DNA of 64,000 bases from Acrocarpospora catenulata (GCF_018476525.1 NZ_JAHCST010000028.1:36330-100329), one strand, 5' to 3'; shown: positions 54,494 through 63,770, counted from the stretch's first letter. The notes: generated by a model not told the origin, from the letters alone. Made by a program: numbers and translations.

Positions 54494-54708
54494 CCGCCAT
54501 CACCCACCCCGACGGCTTCCTCCTCATCCCGTACGGCTTCACCCTCCCCACCCTCACCGCCGACGGCGCCCTCCTCCTCGCCCCCTCCGACCCCCGCCAC
54601 GCCACCCTCGCCCTCACCGCGATCCCCTGGGAGGACCTCCAGGACAACCCCGAAGTCTCCGCCTGGCTGATCAACCGCTGGCAGTCTCCGCGTCGGCAAG
54701 TTATGTAG
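54490..54708 (+). CDS. Small protein coupled to the degenerate-zincin gene
   Basis: A 72-residue protein (starts MTAITHPDGFLLIPYGF, rich in L, P and T) translated from an ATG overlapping the upstream stop. Third codon positions are strongly GC, supporting a real gene. Its TAG stop lies within the left arm of the large palindrome that precedes the AAA ATPase. The function is unknown; perhaps a partner subunit. Confidence 0.55.
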   Translation: MTAITHPDGFLLIPYGFTLPTLTADGALLLAPSDPRHATLALTAIPWEDLQDNPEVSAWLINRWQSPRRQVM

Positions 54709-54737
54709 GATCAATCTACGTAGATTGAATCTACATA
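54702..54737. promoter_or_regulatory. 36-bp nested palindrome before the AAA ATPase gene
   Basis: The core TCAATCTACGTAGATTGA (54711-54728) is a perfect 18-bp palindrome, flanked after 2 bp on each side by TATGTAG and CTACATA, which are also complementary. AATCTAC[G/A]TAG occurs twice in direct orientation at 15-bp spacing. It ends 9 bp ahead of the ATG, so a bound protein would block transcription or translation start. Confidence 0.75.
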
Positions 54738-54746
54738 GAAGGCGGG

Positions 54747-56195
54747 ATGGCAGACTTCATCGGCAGGACGAGCGAACTGACGCTGCTGGACAAGCGCCTG
54801 AAGCGGGTGGAAACCACTGGCTCCGGAGTCGCCCTGGCGTTGCGCGGCCGACGGCAGGTCGGGAAGTCACGTTTGGTCCAGGAATTCTGCGACCGCGTAG
54901 GCGTTCCCTACCTGTTCTCAACGGCGACCAAAGGTGCTTCACCGGTTGAGGCGGTAGCCTCGTTCCTCACCGACCTGCGCGAGTCGGCGCTGCCGTCCGA
55001 CCCCGAAATGGTTCCGGTGCTCGACAGCGGAAACTGGCCGGACGCGTTCCGGGTCCTGGCTTCGGTCCTGCCTTCCACCCCTTGCGTCGTCGTGCTGGAC
55101 GAACTGCCCTGGCTCTCCGAGCAGGACAGCTTGTTCGACGGCGCCCTGCAGACGGCCTGGGACCGCCTGCTGTCGCCCCGGCCGGTCCTGCTCCTGCTTC
55201 TTGGCAGCGACCTGCACATGATGGAGCGCCTGACCGCCTACGACCGGCCCTTCTACGGCAGGGCCGACAACTTGATCCTGGGCCCGCTCAATCCGGCTGA
55301 CGTCGGCGCGGCGCTGGGTCTCGGCCCGGCCGACGCCATCGACGCCCACCTGGTCTCCGGGGGCCTGCCCGGCATCCTGCGTAGCTGGCCGCACGCCATG
55401 CCCGCCCTGGACTTCCTTCGCCAGGAATCCGCCGACCCGGCCGCCCCGGTCTTCGGTGTGCCGGAGGCGGCGCTTCTGGCAGAGTTCCCCAACCCGGACA
55501 CCGCACGCCGGGTGCTGCAGGCGGTGGGGGCGGGGGACCGTACCCACGCCACCATCGCCGCCAAAGCGGGCAGCCGGGAGGGCGCCCTGCCGTCGGGCAC
55601 CCTGTCCCCGCTACTCCGGCGCCTGACCGAGGAAAAGCACATCCTGGCCCTTGCCGAGCCGCTGTCCACCCGACCAGGAAAGCCCGCGCTCTACCATGTC
55701 GCTGACAGCAACCTTCGCCTGTACCTGGGTATCCTCCGCCCGGTCTACGAACAGGTTCAACGAGGACGTCCGGACGCCGGGTTCCGCCTGATCGAACGGC
55801 GCTGGACCGCATGGCGGGGCCGTGCGGTGGAACCACTCATCCGCCAGTCCCTCGAACTCGCCGCCCTGACGGAAAACCTGCCCTGGCCCGAAGTGGAAAC
55901 CGTAGGCAGCTGGTGGAACCGCCAGTTCGACCCCGAAGTCGACCTGATCGGCGCCGACCGCGCCCCCATCGCAAACCGCATCCACTTCACAGGCTCGATC
56001 AAATGGCTCAACACGCCCTTCGACCCTCATGACCTGGCCACGTCCCACCGCTCGGCAGCCAAGGTCCCCGGCTTCGAGCCAGGCATCACCGGCCTGGTCG
56101 CCGCCACCCTCAACGGTCTGCACCCCGACATCAATCCCAAACACGTAGATCTCGTATGGACCCCCGCAGACGTCGTCGCCGCCTGGCAGCAGTAG
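54747..56195 (+). CDS. AAA ATPase of the archaeal-ATPase/DUF234 type
   Basis: A 482-residue ATPase. The N-terminal domain has IGRTSELTLLDKRL, Walker A GRRQVGKS (34-41) and Walker B CVVVLDELPWL. A winged-helix middle (TIAAKAGSREGALPSGTLSPLLRRL) and a C-terminal region with NLRLYLGILRP and WWNRQFDPEVDLIGAD ... GSIKW follow; the D...E-V-D...IK pattern fits the PD-(D/E)xK nuclease-like end of this family. Roles in bacteria are unclear (transport, mobile elements, defence have been suggested). It sits alone behind a striking palindrome; no regulator gene is adjacent. Confidence 0.82.
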   Translation: MADFIGRTSELTLLDKRLKRVETTGSGVALALRGRRQVGKSRLVQEFCDRVGVPYLFSTATKGASPVEAVASFLTDLRESALPSDPEMVPVLDSGNWPDAFRVLASVLPSTPCVVVLDELPWLSEQDSLFDGALQTAWDRLLSPRPVLLLLLGSDLHMMERLTAYDRPFYGRADNLILGPLNPADVGAALGLGPADAIDAHLVSGGLPGILRSWPHAMPALDFLRQESADPAAPVFGVPEAALLAEFPNPDTARRVLQAVGAGDRTHATIAAKAGSREGALPSGTLSPLLRRLTEEKHILALAEPLSTRPGKPALYHVADSNLRLYLGILRPVYEQVQRGRPDAGFRLIERRWTAWRGRAVEPLIRQSLELAALTENLPWPEVETVGSWWNRQFDPEVDLIGADRAPIANRIHFTGSIKWLNTPFDPHDLATSHRSAAKVPGFEPGITGLVAATLNGLHPDINPKHVDLVWTPADVVAAWQQ

Positions 56196-56379
56196 CCAGA
56201 CAAGACCGGACATATATCGGCACCCTTGCTTCCGGTCTCACGAGCGACCTGGCCGCACCCGCCGGTGTGCGTCCCGGTGCCTGAAGAACTGAAAGACGCC
56301 GAAGGGCGGGACGAACGGCACTCGGAGGGCGGTCCTCCTTCCCTGGCAGGTGACTCTCGATTCGGCTGATGCTCGGTGT

Positions 56380-56862
56380 ATGACGACCATGATGGAGCGC
56401 CGCCCTCCGGCGATGATCACCACAATCGCGGTACTCGGATTTCTCGGGCTCAGTGCGGTGGCAGGGGGCATCCTGCTGCTCGGTCCGTGGGCCGATGACC
56501 TGTTCCCGTCCGACTGGCTCGATCTGTTCCCACTCATCGACAGTTGGCTGATCCCCGGCTTGGTGTTAGGGATCGGGTTCGGCCTGGGGTCGCTGGTCAC
56601 CGCATGCGGCATGTTCGCCCGCCTGCGATGGAGCATGCTTCGCCCCGTGGAGCGCTGGACGGGGCACCACTGGTCCTGGGCCGCGACATTCCTCCTGGGA
56701 ATTGGGCAGGTCATCTGGATCGGCCTCGAACTGATCTACATGCCTGGGCAGTCCTGGCTCCATGCGCTCTACGGGGGCGTGGGCATCGCGCTCACCTTGC
56801 TGCCGTTCACACCGCAGGTGCGTCGGCAGTTGAGCGTTAAGAAGGTGGTCGAGGCGGGCTGA
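56380..56862 (+). CDS. Small integral membrane protein
   Basis: From the ATG chosen, 160 residues with four hydrophobic segments, including ITTIAVLGFLGLSAVAGGIL, LIPGLVLGIGFGLGSLVTAC and WSWAATFLLGIGQVIWIGLE. Basic residues flank the helices (MMERRPPA; RLRWSMLRPVERW; VRRQ). The last segment has GVGIALTLLPF. Family not recognised. A GTG 10 codons earlier is an alternative start. Confidence 0.65.
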   Translation: MTTMMERRPPAMITTIAVLGFLGLSAVAGGILLLGPWADDLFPSDWLDLFPLIDSWLIPGLVLGIGFGLGSLVTACGMFARLRWSMLRPVERWTGHHWSWAATFLLGIGQVIWIGLELIYMPGQSWLHALYGGVGIALTLLPFTPQVRRQLSVKKVVEAG

Positions 56863-56936
56863 TCTGTTGATCGTGAGGGCATGGACGGGTGGCGCACCGC
56901 CCCACGCGGGTGGGTAAAGCGCGCCATCGCATGGCG

Positions 56937-57452
56937 TCAGGTATCGCCTTCCGCTAACTGCCGCATTCGCGCGGCGTACTCCTCGAACGGCTCCAGACCT
57001 ACGGCGGCACGTCGCTCATCCAATTGATCCGGGTCCTCTATCGGCCTTGGCCTCAAGCCATCGCCATCCTCGATGAACTGGGTTCCGTAGAGCTGGGGAC
57101 GCCCGGAATTCACGCGGACCCGATCCTCAAGGTAGGCGAGATGGGAGGGCTTCGCCTCCCCGTTGGCGACCGCCTCCGTAAGAAGCGCGTGGAATTCGCG
57201 CTGGACCTCGGGCGAGGCGTCGGCATGCTGGGCGAGCAACCAGGCCGCCAGTTCTCCCCGCTCTCCGACCTGCGACAGGAGCGGCCAGCCACGGTCGCGT
57301 ACCACCGACAGGAGCCACGCCGTGTTGTCCCGGTCGATCTCCACCCAGCGGCTCATGTGCTCCCGACTGGGCGGGTTCTCGATCGGCTGACGGATTTCCT
57401 GATCTACTTTCATCCGCCTCAGCAGTTCGGCAACCAGTTCATCGTCGGTCAT
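56937..57452 (-). CDS. DUF6624-like protein
   Basis: A 171-residue soluble, mostly helical protein. The core WVEIDRDNTAWLLSVVRDRG, WPLLSQVGERGELAAWLLAQHAD, HLAYLEDRVRVNSGRPQLYGTQF is characteristic of the DUF6624 family, of unknown function. The internal ATG (MTDDELVAELLRRM) is preferred because the outer one would overlap the divergent DUF72 start codon; neither has a strong ribosome site. Confidence 0.75.
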   Translation of the reverse strand: MTDDELVAELLRRMKVDQEIRQPIENPPSREHMSRWVEIDRDNTAWLLSVVRDRGWPLLSQVGERGELAAWLLAQHADASPEVQREFHALLTEAVANGEAKPSHLAYLEDRVRVNSGRPQLYGTQFIEDGDGLRPRPIEDPDQLDERRAAVGLEPFEEYAARMRQLAEGDT

Positions 57453-57525
57453 GCCGGCAACCGTACGGCGTGACGGACCGCGCATCTGGCGTATCGCATT
57501 CCGGGCCTGGGATAGCGTCTTGGCC

Positions 57526-58380
57526 ATGCGGCTTCTTCATGTGGGATGCGCGATGTGGACGCATGCGCCATGGCAAGGGCGGTATCTGCCGCACCCGCTG
57601 GGTCCCAGGGAGCGGCTGCGCGCGTATGCGGGGTGGTGCAACGCGGTGGAGGGGAACACCACGTTCTACGCGACGCCGTCCAGGAGCACCGTCGAGTCAT
57701 GGGCGCGTCAGCTCAGCCCGGGCTTCCGGTTCCTGGCGAAGTTGCCCAAGATCGTCACACATGAGCGGCGGCTGACCGGGGCGGATGAGGAGCTGCGGGC
57801 GTTCCTGGAGGCGATCGAACCGCTGGGGGCTCGGGCGGACACGCTGTGGGTGCAACTGCCGGGCACGTTCGGCCCGAACGATCTGGGCGGCCTGGCCGCG
57901 TTCCTACGTCGGCTGCCGAGGACATACCAGTACGCCGTGGAGGTACGACACCGGGCGTTCTTCGAGGACGCGCGCGCTGAGAGCTACCTGGAGAAGGTAC
58001 TGGCGGGTGTCCGGGCCGAGTGGGTGCCTTTCGACACGACGGTCCTCTTCGAAAAGCCGCCCGCCACCGACGCCGAACGCGAGGCATGGGGCAGAAAGCC
58101 GCGAATGCCACGCCGGATGACCGCCCTCACCGACCACCCGATCGTCCGCTACATCGGCCGGGACGACGCAGAACGTACGGCCGACGGCTGGCAGCCCTGG
58201 GTGGAACAGGTCGCCGGCTGGCTACGGGAAGGCCGCTCGCCGACCGTGTTCATCCACACCCCCGACAACGCGGAGGTACTGCCGCTCGCCCGCCGCTTCC
58301 ACGACGACGTACGGGCCCGGGTCCCAGACGTCGAGCCGTTGCCCGAGCCCATGCCGGTGGAGCCGCTGACCCTGTTCTGA
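57526..58380 (+). CDS. DUF72-family TIM-barrel protein
   Basis: The 284-residue protein belongs to DUF72 (YecE-like): LHVGCAMWTHAPWQGRYLP at the start, YAGWCNAVEGNTTFYATPS, FRFLAKLPKIVTH, YAVEVRHRAFF and VFIHTPDNAEVLPLARRF. These carry the conserved residues of the family, whose biochemical role is uncertain. The TAGCGT box 8-13 bases ahead of the ATG and the missing Shine-Dalgarno sequence suggest a leaderless message. Confidence 0.88.
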   Translation: MRLLHVGCAMWTHAPWQGRYLPHPLGPRERLRAYAGWCNAVEGNTTFYATPSRSTVESWARQLSPGFRFLAKLPKIVTHERRLTGADEELRAFLEAIEPLGARADTLWVQLPGTFGPNDLGGLAAFLRRLPRTYQYAVEVRHRAFFEDARAESYLEKVLAGVRAEWVPFDTTVLFEKPPATDAEREAWGRKPRMPRRMTALTDHPIVRYIGRDDAERTADGWQPWVEQVAGWLREGRSPTVFIHTPDNAEVLPLARRFHDDVRARVPDVEPLPEPMPVEPLTLF

Positions 58381-58384
58381 CCGG

Positions 58385-58815
58385 TCATGGACTCCAGCGG
58401 GCGTTGGCCAGGTCGTAGAGCTGCTTGGTGTAGCCGTCGAAGTAGGGCCCGGTCCAGGTGTCGTACCGGTTGTTGCCGTCGGTGTCGCGGACCCGGCTGA
58501 TGACCGAGTTGAGGTTGCCTACGCGGGACATCGGATCGTCGCCAGTGGTGTTGTATCCCCACAGGAATGGCGACCCGTCAGCACCTGGGGTGAACGAGCA
58601 GACCTGGTTGTTGATCGGGGGCCCCCAGCCGACATGCGCGTCGGCGCCCTGGTAGGGAGCGAACTGGCCGATGGTGCCGTAGCACCACTTCATGGTCCAC
58701 CCGCTGTACGGCTTGTCGCCGTCCAGGTGCCCGTGGTGCGGATACCCGAACACATACCCGGTCTTGCCGACGCCCTGGTTCCAGGCCAGCCCGTTCCCGC
58801 CCACGAAGTCGCCGA
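58385..58815 (-). pseudogene. Beheaded trypsin-like serine protease (3' fragment)
   Basis: About 143 codons encode the second half of a secreted trypsin-like protease: IGDFVGGNGLAWNQG, VFGYPHHGHLDG, then CSFTPGADGSPFLWGYN, in which GADGSPF corresponds to the GDSGSP nucleophile region (the order here is G-A-D-G-S-P). The catalytic His and Asp regions and the signal peptide are absent because the sequence switches at about 58,815 to a Rhs gene on the other strand. Without its N-terminus it cannot be a functional exported enzyme. Confidence 0.65.
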
Positions 58816-60438
58816 TGCGCTGGCAAGATCGAGGACGAGTCCACCGGTCTGACCCACATCGGCGCCCGTTACTACGACCCCACCATCGCCAAGTTCATCT
58901 CCACCGACCCCCTGCTGGACTACCGCAAACCCCAATGGGCCAACCCCTTCTCCTACGCCGGCAACAACCCCATCGGCCTGTCGGACGTCACCGGCCTGGG
59001 CATCGACGCCGGAAACGCCGCCGCCAACCGCACCCTGAGCGAGGACTACGACGGCAGCGGCAAGAAGATCACCAACAAGAAGGTCCGCGCCAAGCGCAAA
59101 GCCGACAACAAGGCCTACAACGACCGTCAGGAAAAGCGCCGCAAGGACGAGCAGAACCGCAAGATCACCCCACCCAAGCCCAAGGAAGAAGAGAAAGAAG
59201 ACGACAGCTTCTGGGGCGCCATCGGCGGCTGGATCGAAGACAACGCCAGCACCATCGTCTCCACCGTCGCCGGAGTCGCCGTCACCGCGGGCTGCCTGGC
59301 CTTAACCGCCGGAGCCGGCAGCTTGGGCTGCATGGCCTTAGGCGGCGCCGTGGCCGGCTACGTCGGCTACGCCATGGACACCCCCGCCGAACAACAAAAC
59401 CTCCTGGACGCCCTCGGCGCCATGACCGTCGGCGCGGTCACCAGCGTCGTCGGCGGCGTCCTGGTCAACAAAACCGCCGGCCTCATCGGCCGAGCCATCG
59501 GCAAAACCAGACCCAGCACCGGCTGTCCCAACAGCTTTATCCCTGGCACCCGCGTCCTGATGGCCGATGGCACCACCAAACCCATCGAACATGTCCAGAT
59601 CGGCGACACGGTCCTGGCCACCGACCCCGAAAATGGGAAGACCGCTGCGAAGTCCGTCACTGCCGTCATCAACGGCAATGGCACCAAGAACCTCGTCCGC
59701 TTCACCAAGGCCGCAAGCTCTGACCAGCACAGTGGGTTCCTTGGTGCCTACAACAAGACCAGAGATGCGTCAGCTTTCCTCATCCTCAACGGGGTACGCG
59801 GTAACGGGCCAGCCCTCACAGACTCCGTTACCGCCACCGAGGGCCATCCCATCTGGGTTTCCGACCTGGGCGATTGGATCCCGGCAGAGCAACTCCAGCC
59901 CGGAACTTGGCTCCAGACCAGTGCTGGAACACACGTCCAGATCGCCGCCATCACCCGTTGGACCAGCCCTCATCAGACAGTCCACAACCTCACTATCGCC
60001 GACTTCCATACGTACTACGTTCTCGCAGGTAGTCAGGAAATTCTCGTTCATAATTGTGGCGAGCAGCTTGACTTCGCTCATGGGACAACTACGAAGCATG
60101 CGCAAAACATTGCGGCAAAGGGCTTGAGCTCCCCTGCTGCCAAAGAGGCATCTAGTGGCGGTAGTGTCGGACAGCCTGGTAACTTCTTTACCTATAGCGT
60201 CGCGGGCCCTGCTGACACCAACCTCAGCGTAGCGGCCCAGTGGGGAGTGACCAGGAACGGTGGGTCGCGGGATGGTGCGTCGGTTGTGATCACTCAAATG
60301 TGTAAGTGTACCTACAACCGACTGGTATCGGAGGGGCACATCACCAGCAGAGTCACTGGTGAAGGAATGCCTGCAGAGACTATATTCAGACCTGGGGCAC
60401 TTCCCTTCTTGCGAGTCTTGACCCACTTCTCGTTGTAG
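58816..60438 (+). pseudogene. Headless Rhs C-terminus: core, Hint domain, ART-like toxin
   Basis: The frame is open without a start codon from the junction and begins inside the Rhs core (AGKIEDESTGLTHIGARYYD, FISTDPLLDY, NPFSYAGNNPIGLSDVTG). A basic linker (KKVRAKRKADNKAYNDR) and two hydrophobic segments follow, then a Hint domain starting at a Cys (position 59524: CPNSFIPGTRVLMADG) and ending ILVHN|C, the self-cleavage junction at 60054/60055. The last 126 residues (LDFAHGTTTKHAQNIAAKGL ... GNFFTYSV ... AAQWGV) resemble ADP-ribosyltransferase-type toxin tips. An orphan toxin cassette that may be recombined onto a full-length Rhs gene. The first usable ATG inside it is at 59335 or nearby. 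Confidence 0.75.
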
Positions 60439-60470
60439 GGAGCAGGAATGCGGAGCGGGCAGGAGTAGGG

Positions 60471-61430
60471 ATGGCCTTTGATTGGATGGATGAAAAATTC
60501 CTACGGATCAATATCGTGTCCTGGCCATCTGGTGAAGTTCTCGGAGTAGGGCGCGAAAGAGCCCGCTGGGAGATCAAGACTCTCGAAGAAATTTCGACCG
60601 AGGAGCTGAAGCGCGGGCTGGAACGCCTGGCTGTGGCCCCTGTCGGACCTATATTGGCCACAAGATTTGAGGTCACCTCACCAGGTAACCTGACAATGGT
60701 CTGTGAGTATGACAGTTCCATACCGGAGCCGATGCGTCTCGGCGCGGCCTCAACTATCTGGCGGTCCCTAGATGAGTCGGTTGCCAGGCTGTGGATGATT
60801 GGATCCAGCCTACGGGCGCACTATCCCTATTTCGGGACGCAGCGGCGTGAACTTCTTGACCTTCTGCCGTCTGCCAGGCGGTTGCTGTGGCTAGCCGCGT
60901 CCCTGGCTCGCGCCGAGCCACTTATGGCTATTGTGGCTGGCAGGCCAAGTCGATTTCGCAGAATGGTGTCGGGCCTTGAAGGAGGAGTATTTGAAGAAGA
61001 CGTGTTTCGAGACATTTCAATCCTTTCGTCTGGCATTGCAGATATATCTAAGCCGTGGGTGAAGCGAAGAATCGCTGCTCCGCCGATCAAGAGCGATTTG
61101 GGATTGCTCGTTTCTTCGGTGGGCGAACTGCTCGGCCGTGCCATCGAGACCCAGGCAACCGATGCTATTGCCAGATGCGCGGAAGAAATCCTGGACGTGC
61201 TTTATCTATGTGATACCTACTATGGATTGCCGGAGGGAAGTGAACTAGCCAAGCAGGAAGATCGAGCTTGGTGGACGGACATCGGTCGTTTGCGAGACGA
61301 GAGTCCGGATATGTTGGTCGCTATGGCCCAGACGGCGATTGAGTGTGCCAGCGCAGTCCATTCGGCTTGTGTAAAAGCGGATGTCAGGAGACAGTTCCTG
61401 GACGCCGCTGCGCCCCAGAGAAGCCCTTGA
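60471..61430 (+). CDS. Candidate immunity protein to the Rhs toxin tip
   Basis: A 319-residue soluble protein (starts MAFDWMDEKFLRINIVSWPS) with a good AGGAG site, 32 bp after the Rhs stop. Its codon use is far less GC-biased than core genes, like the toxin tip, suggesting they travel together. The second half is helical (VGELLGRAIETQATDAIARC). No family is recognised. In polymorphic toxin loci the gene right after the toxin tip encodes its immunity protein, which is the only reason for the proposed role. Confidence 0.6.
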   Translation: MAFDWMDEKFLRINIVSWPSGEVLGVGRERARWEIKTLEEISTEELKRGLERLAVAPVGPILATRFEVTSPGNLTMVCEYDSSIPEPMRLGAASTIWRSLDESVARLWMIGSSLRAHYPYFGTQRRELLDLLPSARRLLWLAASLARAEPLMAIVAGRPSRFRRMVSGLEGGVFEEDVFRDISILSSGIADISKPWVKRRIAAPPIKSDLGLLVSSVGELLGRAIETQATDAIARCAEEILDVLYLCDTYYGLPEGSELAKQEDRAWWTDIGRLRDESPDMLVAMAQTAIECASAVHSACVKADVRRQFLDAAAPQRSP

Positions 61431-61795
61431 CGCTCTCCTGGTTTCCCAACACAGGTCCCTGTTCGCAATTGTCCTGCTGAGATGCTGGCCTTCTCCGGGT
61501 GGATCTTTGGCGAACAGGAGGTAGAGTCGGCTCCCGGGCCGAACGCTCGGGTTGGTGATCTTCGCAGATTCAAGTCCGATGGCAGCTTCGATGAAGTGCC
61601 TTGCTCACGGCGAGCCCGACGCCGAGAGTGGACATTCTCTATATTCTCTTCCAGATCGCAGGTGGAGCCGTCGATCTGCCAGATCCGGGCTGGGCGTCCG
61701 ACGTGCGGCGAGAGATTGAACTGGGGCTGCCGATCTATAGTGAAATCGCCGAGACCGGGACTCGCGGTGAGAGATTCCAGTGCATTGAGGTGATC
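61431..61795. other. 365-bp region between immunity candidate and IS remnant
   Basis: No intact gene. A short frame reading VDILYILFQIAGGAVDLPDP and continuing EIELGLPIYSEIAE could be a gene fragment cut by the transposase insertion, but no family is recognised and there is no ribosome site. Confidence 0.35.
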
Positions 61796-62634
61796 TCAGC
61801 GTATTCCCGTGGAATAGCCGTGTTCGAAGTGGGTGAGGGCGAGTGCCGCTTTGGCGATGTCGCCGATTCTGCTGGGGCTGGCGGTGATGTGCTGGAGGGT
61901 GCGCCAGCGCTGGGTGAGCAGGGCGAAGCCGCGTTCGCCGAGGCAGCGCAGGCCGTGTAGAAGCCGGTTGTGGGTGCGGTTGTCCGGGGACAGGTCACGG
62001 CCGTCCTCGGGTTGCGGGATCGGGGTGTGAACGCCGTGGCCTGCGCCTTCGTAGGCGCCGTCGGCGAGTGTGGGGATGCCGTCGTGGGCGGCGAGGTGGT
62101 AGAGGGCCCCGAGAACCTCCTGGCGGGCTGCCGTCAGGTCGTGAACGGATCCCGGCGCGACGTGGGAGATCCACAGGGGGAATCCGTCGGGGGCGAACAG
62201 TGCCTGGATGTTTCCGCCGTGGGCGTGGGCTTTCCCGGAGTACCACAGGTCGATGCTCTTTCCCTTGACGCTGATCGTCTGCTCGGCGCATCGGTCGGAG
62301 GGGATGAGTTTGCCGTCCAGGATCAGGTGGGGCAGGTGGTCGGCGCGGGCGCGGTTCAGGGCTTGGTGGAGGCCGGGGGCTTGATCGGCGAGTACGTCGA
62401 CGGCTTCGTGGAGGTAGCGGTAGGCGGTGGCGCGGGAGATGCCGTGGTCTCGGCCGAGGGCGGTGATGTCTCCGCCGTCACGGAACTATCGCAATGTGAA
62501 TATGGCCTGGTGGAAGCAGGTGAGGGCTCTGCTGCCTTGGGGGTGTGCCGGCGGTGGCGTTCGGCGTGCAGCAGCCGGGCTAGGTGGCGGGCGAGTTCAC
62601 GTGGGACGTCGAGCGTGGCACGATAGGGGATCAC
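61796..62634 (-). pseudogene. IS5-type DDE transposase, broken
   Basis: Read on this strand the sequence gives a complete IS5-like (DDE_Tnp_4-like) transposase if two lesions are repaired. It starts VIPYRATLDVPRELARHLAR; a 1-nt deletion near 62,535 shifts the frame before RALTCFHQAIFTLR, and an in-frame TAG replaces Trp before FRDGGDITALGRDHGISRA. Further on it reads LILDGKLIPSDRC, ISHVAPGSVHDLTAAR, LADGAYEGAGHG, RCLGERGFALLTQRWRTLQH and SRIGDIAKAALALTHFE. The catalytic D/D/E positions are present, but no functional protein can be made. Terminal repeats were not identified. Confidence 0.75.
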
Positions 62635-62845
62635 GTGGGGCCTTCCGGCAGGGACTTCTTGTGGTGAGAACCGTTCTACCGAGGGCCCCACACTCATTCC
62701 CACGCCCGGTCGTTCCGTCCGCGTGTCTACCTTGCCGGTGTTGTTTAGGCCACTGAAACGCCTTCTGTCCGGATCGAATTCTTCGAGATCACCTCACTGG
62801 TCAGGTCTATTCGCGGGAGAACGGAACGAAGATTAGGACTTTTGA

Positions 62846-63415
62846 GTGGTGACAGTCGAAGAAGCGCTTTCCAGTTTCCTCCGGGAGGCTGGAGAGGGCC
62901 TGTCGAGCATCTTCGCAGCCAGTTGTGTGGAGCGGACTGCAGGTATGTTCTTCCTCGCACGGACCCTAGATGACAGGAATGCTGGGGATGAAGACACCTT
63001 CCTCAATCTTCTTGAGGATTTGTGGCGAGGGGTGAGTCTCTCTTCAGCTGAAAGATCGGCGCGCCGAGAAAGAGTACTGGCATTTCCGGAACTGCAAGGA
63101 GGAGAGGAGCCGTCTGGTGTTCAGGCATTTGCGTATGATGCCATTAGTGCAATGTATTACTCCTATGCCTACTTGACGTCTGGCGACTCTGCCCACATCA
63201 TCTACTGTTCCAGCAGGACACTGAATTCTGCTAGCTTTGTTGATGACGTGGCCGTAAGTGATTCTCGTCACTATGCTGCTGAGACCATGGCCCAGTTGGC
63301 TGATATTGAAATCCTAGCAAACTCTGCCGGGCGCATCGATGTAGATCTCATCAGGGATCGTTCCCGCACGATAGGGCGAAATCGAGTAGAAGCGCTGAAT
63401 TCGGTGTTCCCCTGA
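62846..63415 (+). CDS. DUF416-like protein (candidate orphan immunity)
   Basis: A 189-residue protein with FAASCVERTAGMFFLARTL, LLEDLWRGVSL, FPELQGGEEPSGVQAFAYDA and a helical tail, matching the DUF416 pattern (a helical family often found next to polymorphic toxins). Low-GC codon use and position in this region suggest it is an immunity gene separated from its toxin. GTG start without a strong ribosome site. Confidence 0.6.
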   Translation: MVTVEEALSSFLREAGEGLSSIFAASCVERTAGMFFLARTLDDRNAGDEDTFLNLLEDLWRGVSLSSAERSARRERVLAFPELQGGEEPSGVQAFAYDAISAMYYSYAYLTSGDSAHIIYCSSRTLNSASFVDDVAVSDSRHYAAETMAQLADIEILANSAGRIDVDLIRDRSRTIGRNRVEALNSVFP

Positions 63416-63449
63416 GCCCTAACGAAAAGTCGGACCCATCGCGCCTTTC

Positions 63450-63770
63450 TGGCCGGCGGCCTGGCGTAGTCGCCTGGAGGGGGCCGGTTTCGTAATGCAT
63501 GGAGCGGCCAAGAGGTTCCTTGCGGAGTTCGGCGGCATGTCCGTCGAACATGGCGGTGTTGGAATTTCGCGTGCCTGCAGGCAAGTTTGCCGAGTGGGGA
63601 GAACGGATTGGAAAACGCTTTACCTGATAGGTGAACTAGATCAGGGCCACTATGGTGAGAAAACAGGGCTTGTAGCCGGGGGCTTCTTAACTGAGTTAGT
63701 TACTGGGGCTGATGTCAGGGCCCCGGCGTATCGAGGTTTCGTCCGGGTTTGGTTTCTCCGGTACCGCTGA
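63450..63770 (+). pseudogene. SUKH-3-like immunity gene remnant
   Basis: The frame reads AAWRSRLEGAGFVMHGAAKR then FLAEFGGMSVEHGG, the usual start region of SUKH-3 immunity proteins. The expected continuation AGKFAEWGERIGKRF appears in another frame near 63,580-63,615, and IGELDQGHYG returns to the first frame, so at least two small indels have broken the gene. The rest (to 63770) has no SUKH pattern. The N-terminus is also incomplete. Confidence 0.5.

Noticed and set aside
61970..62626. 218-codon plus-strand frame over the transposase remnant
   Set aside because: It is the antisense of the IS5-type transposase, whose protein motifs are recognisable on the other strand.
62858..62874. AAGCGCTTTCC inside the DUF416-like gene as a further LacI operator
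   Set aside because: It is only a half match, lies within coding sequence and has no promoter context; probably chance.
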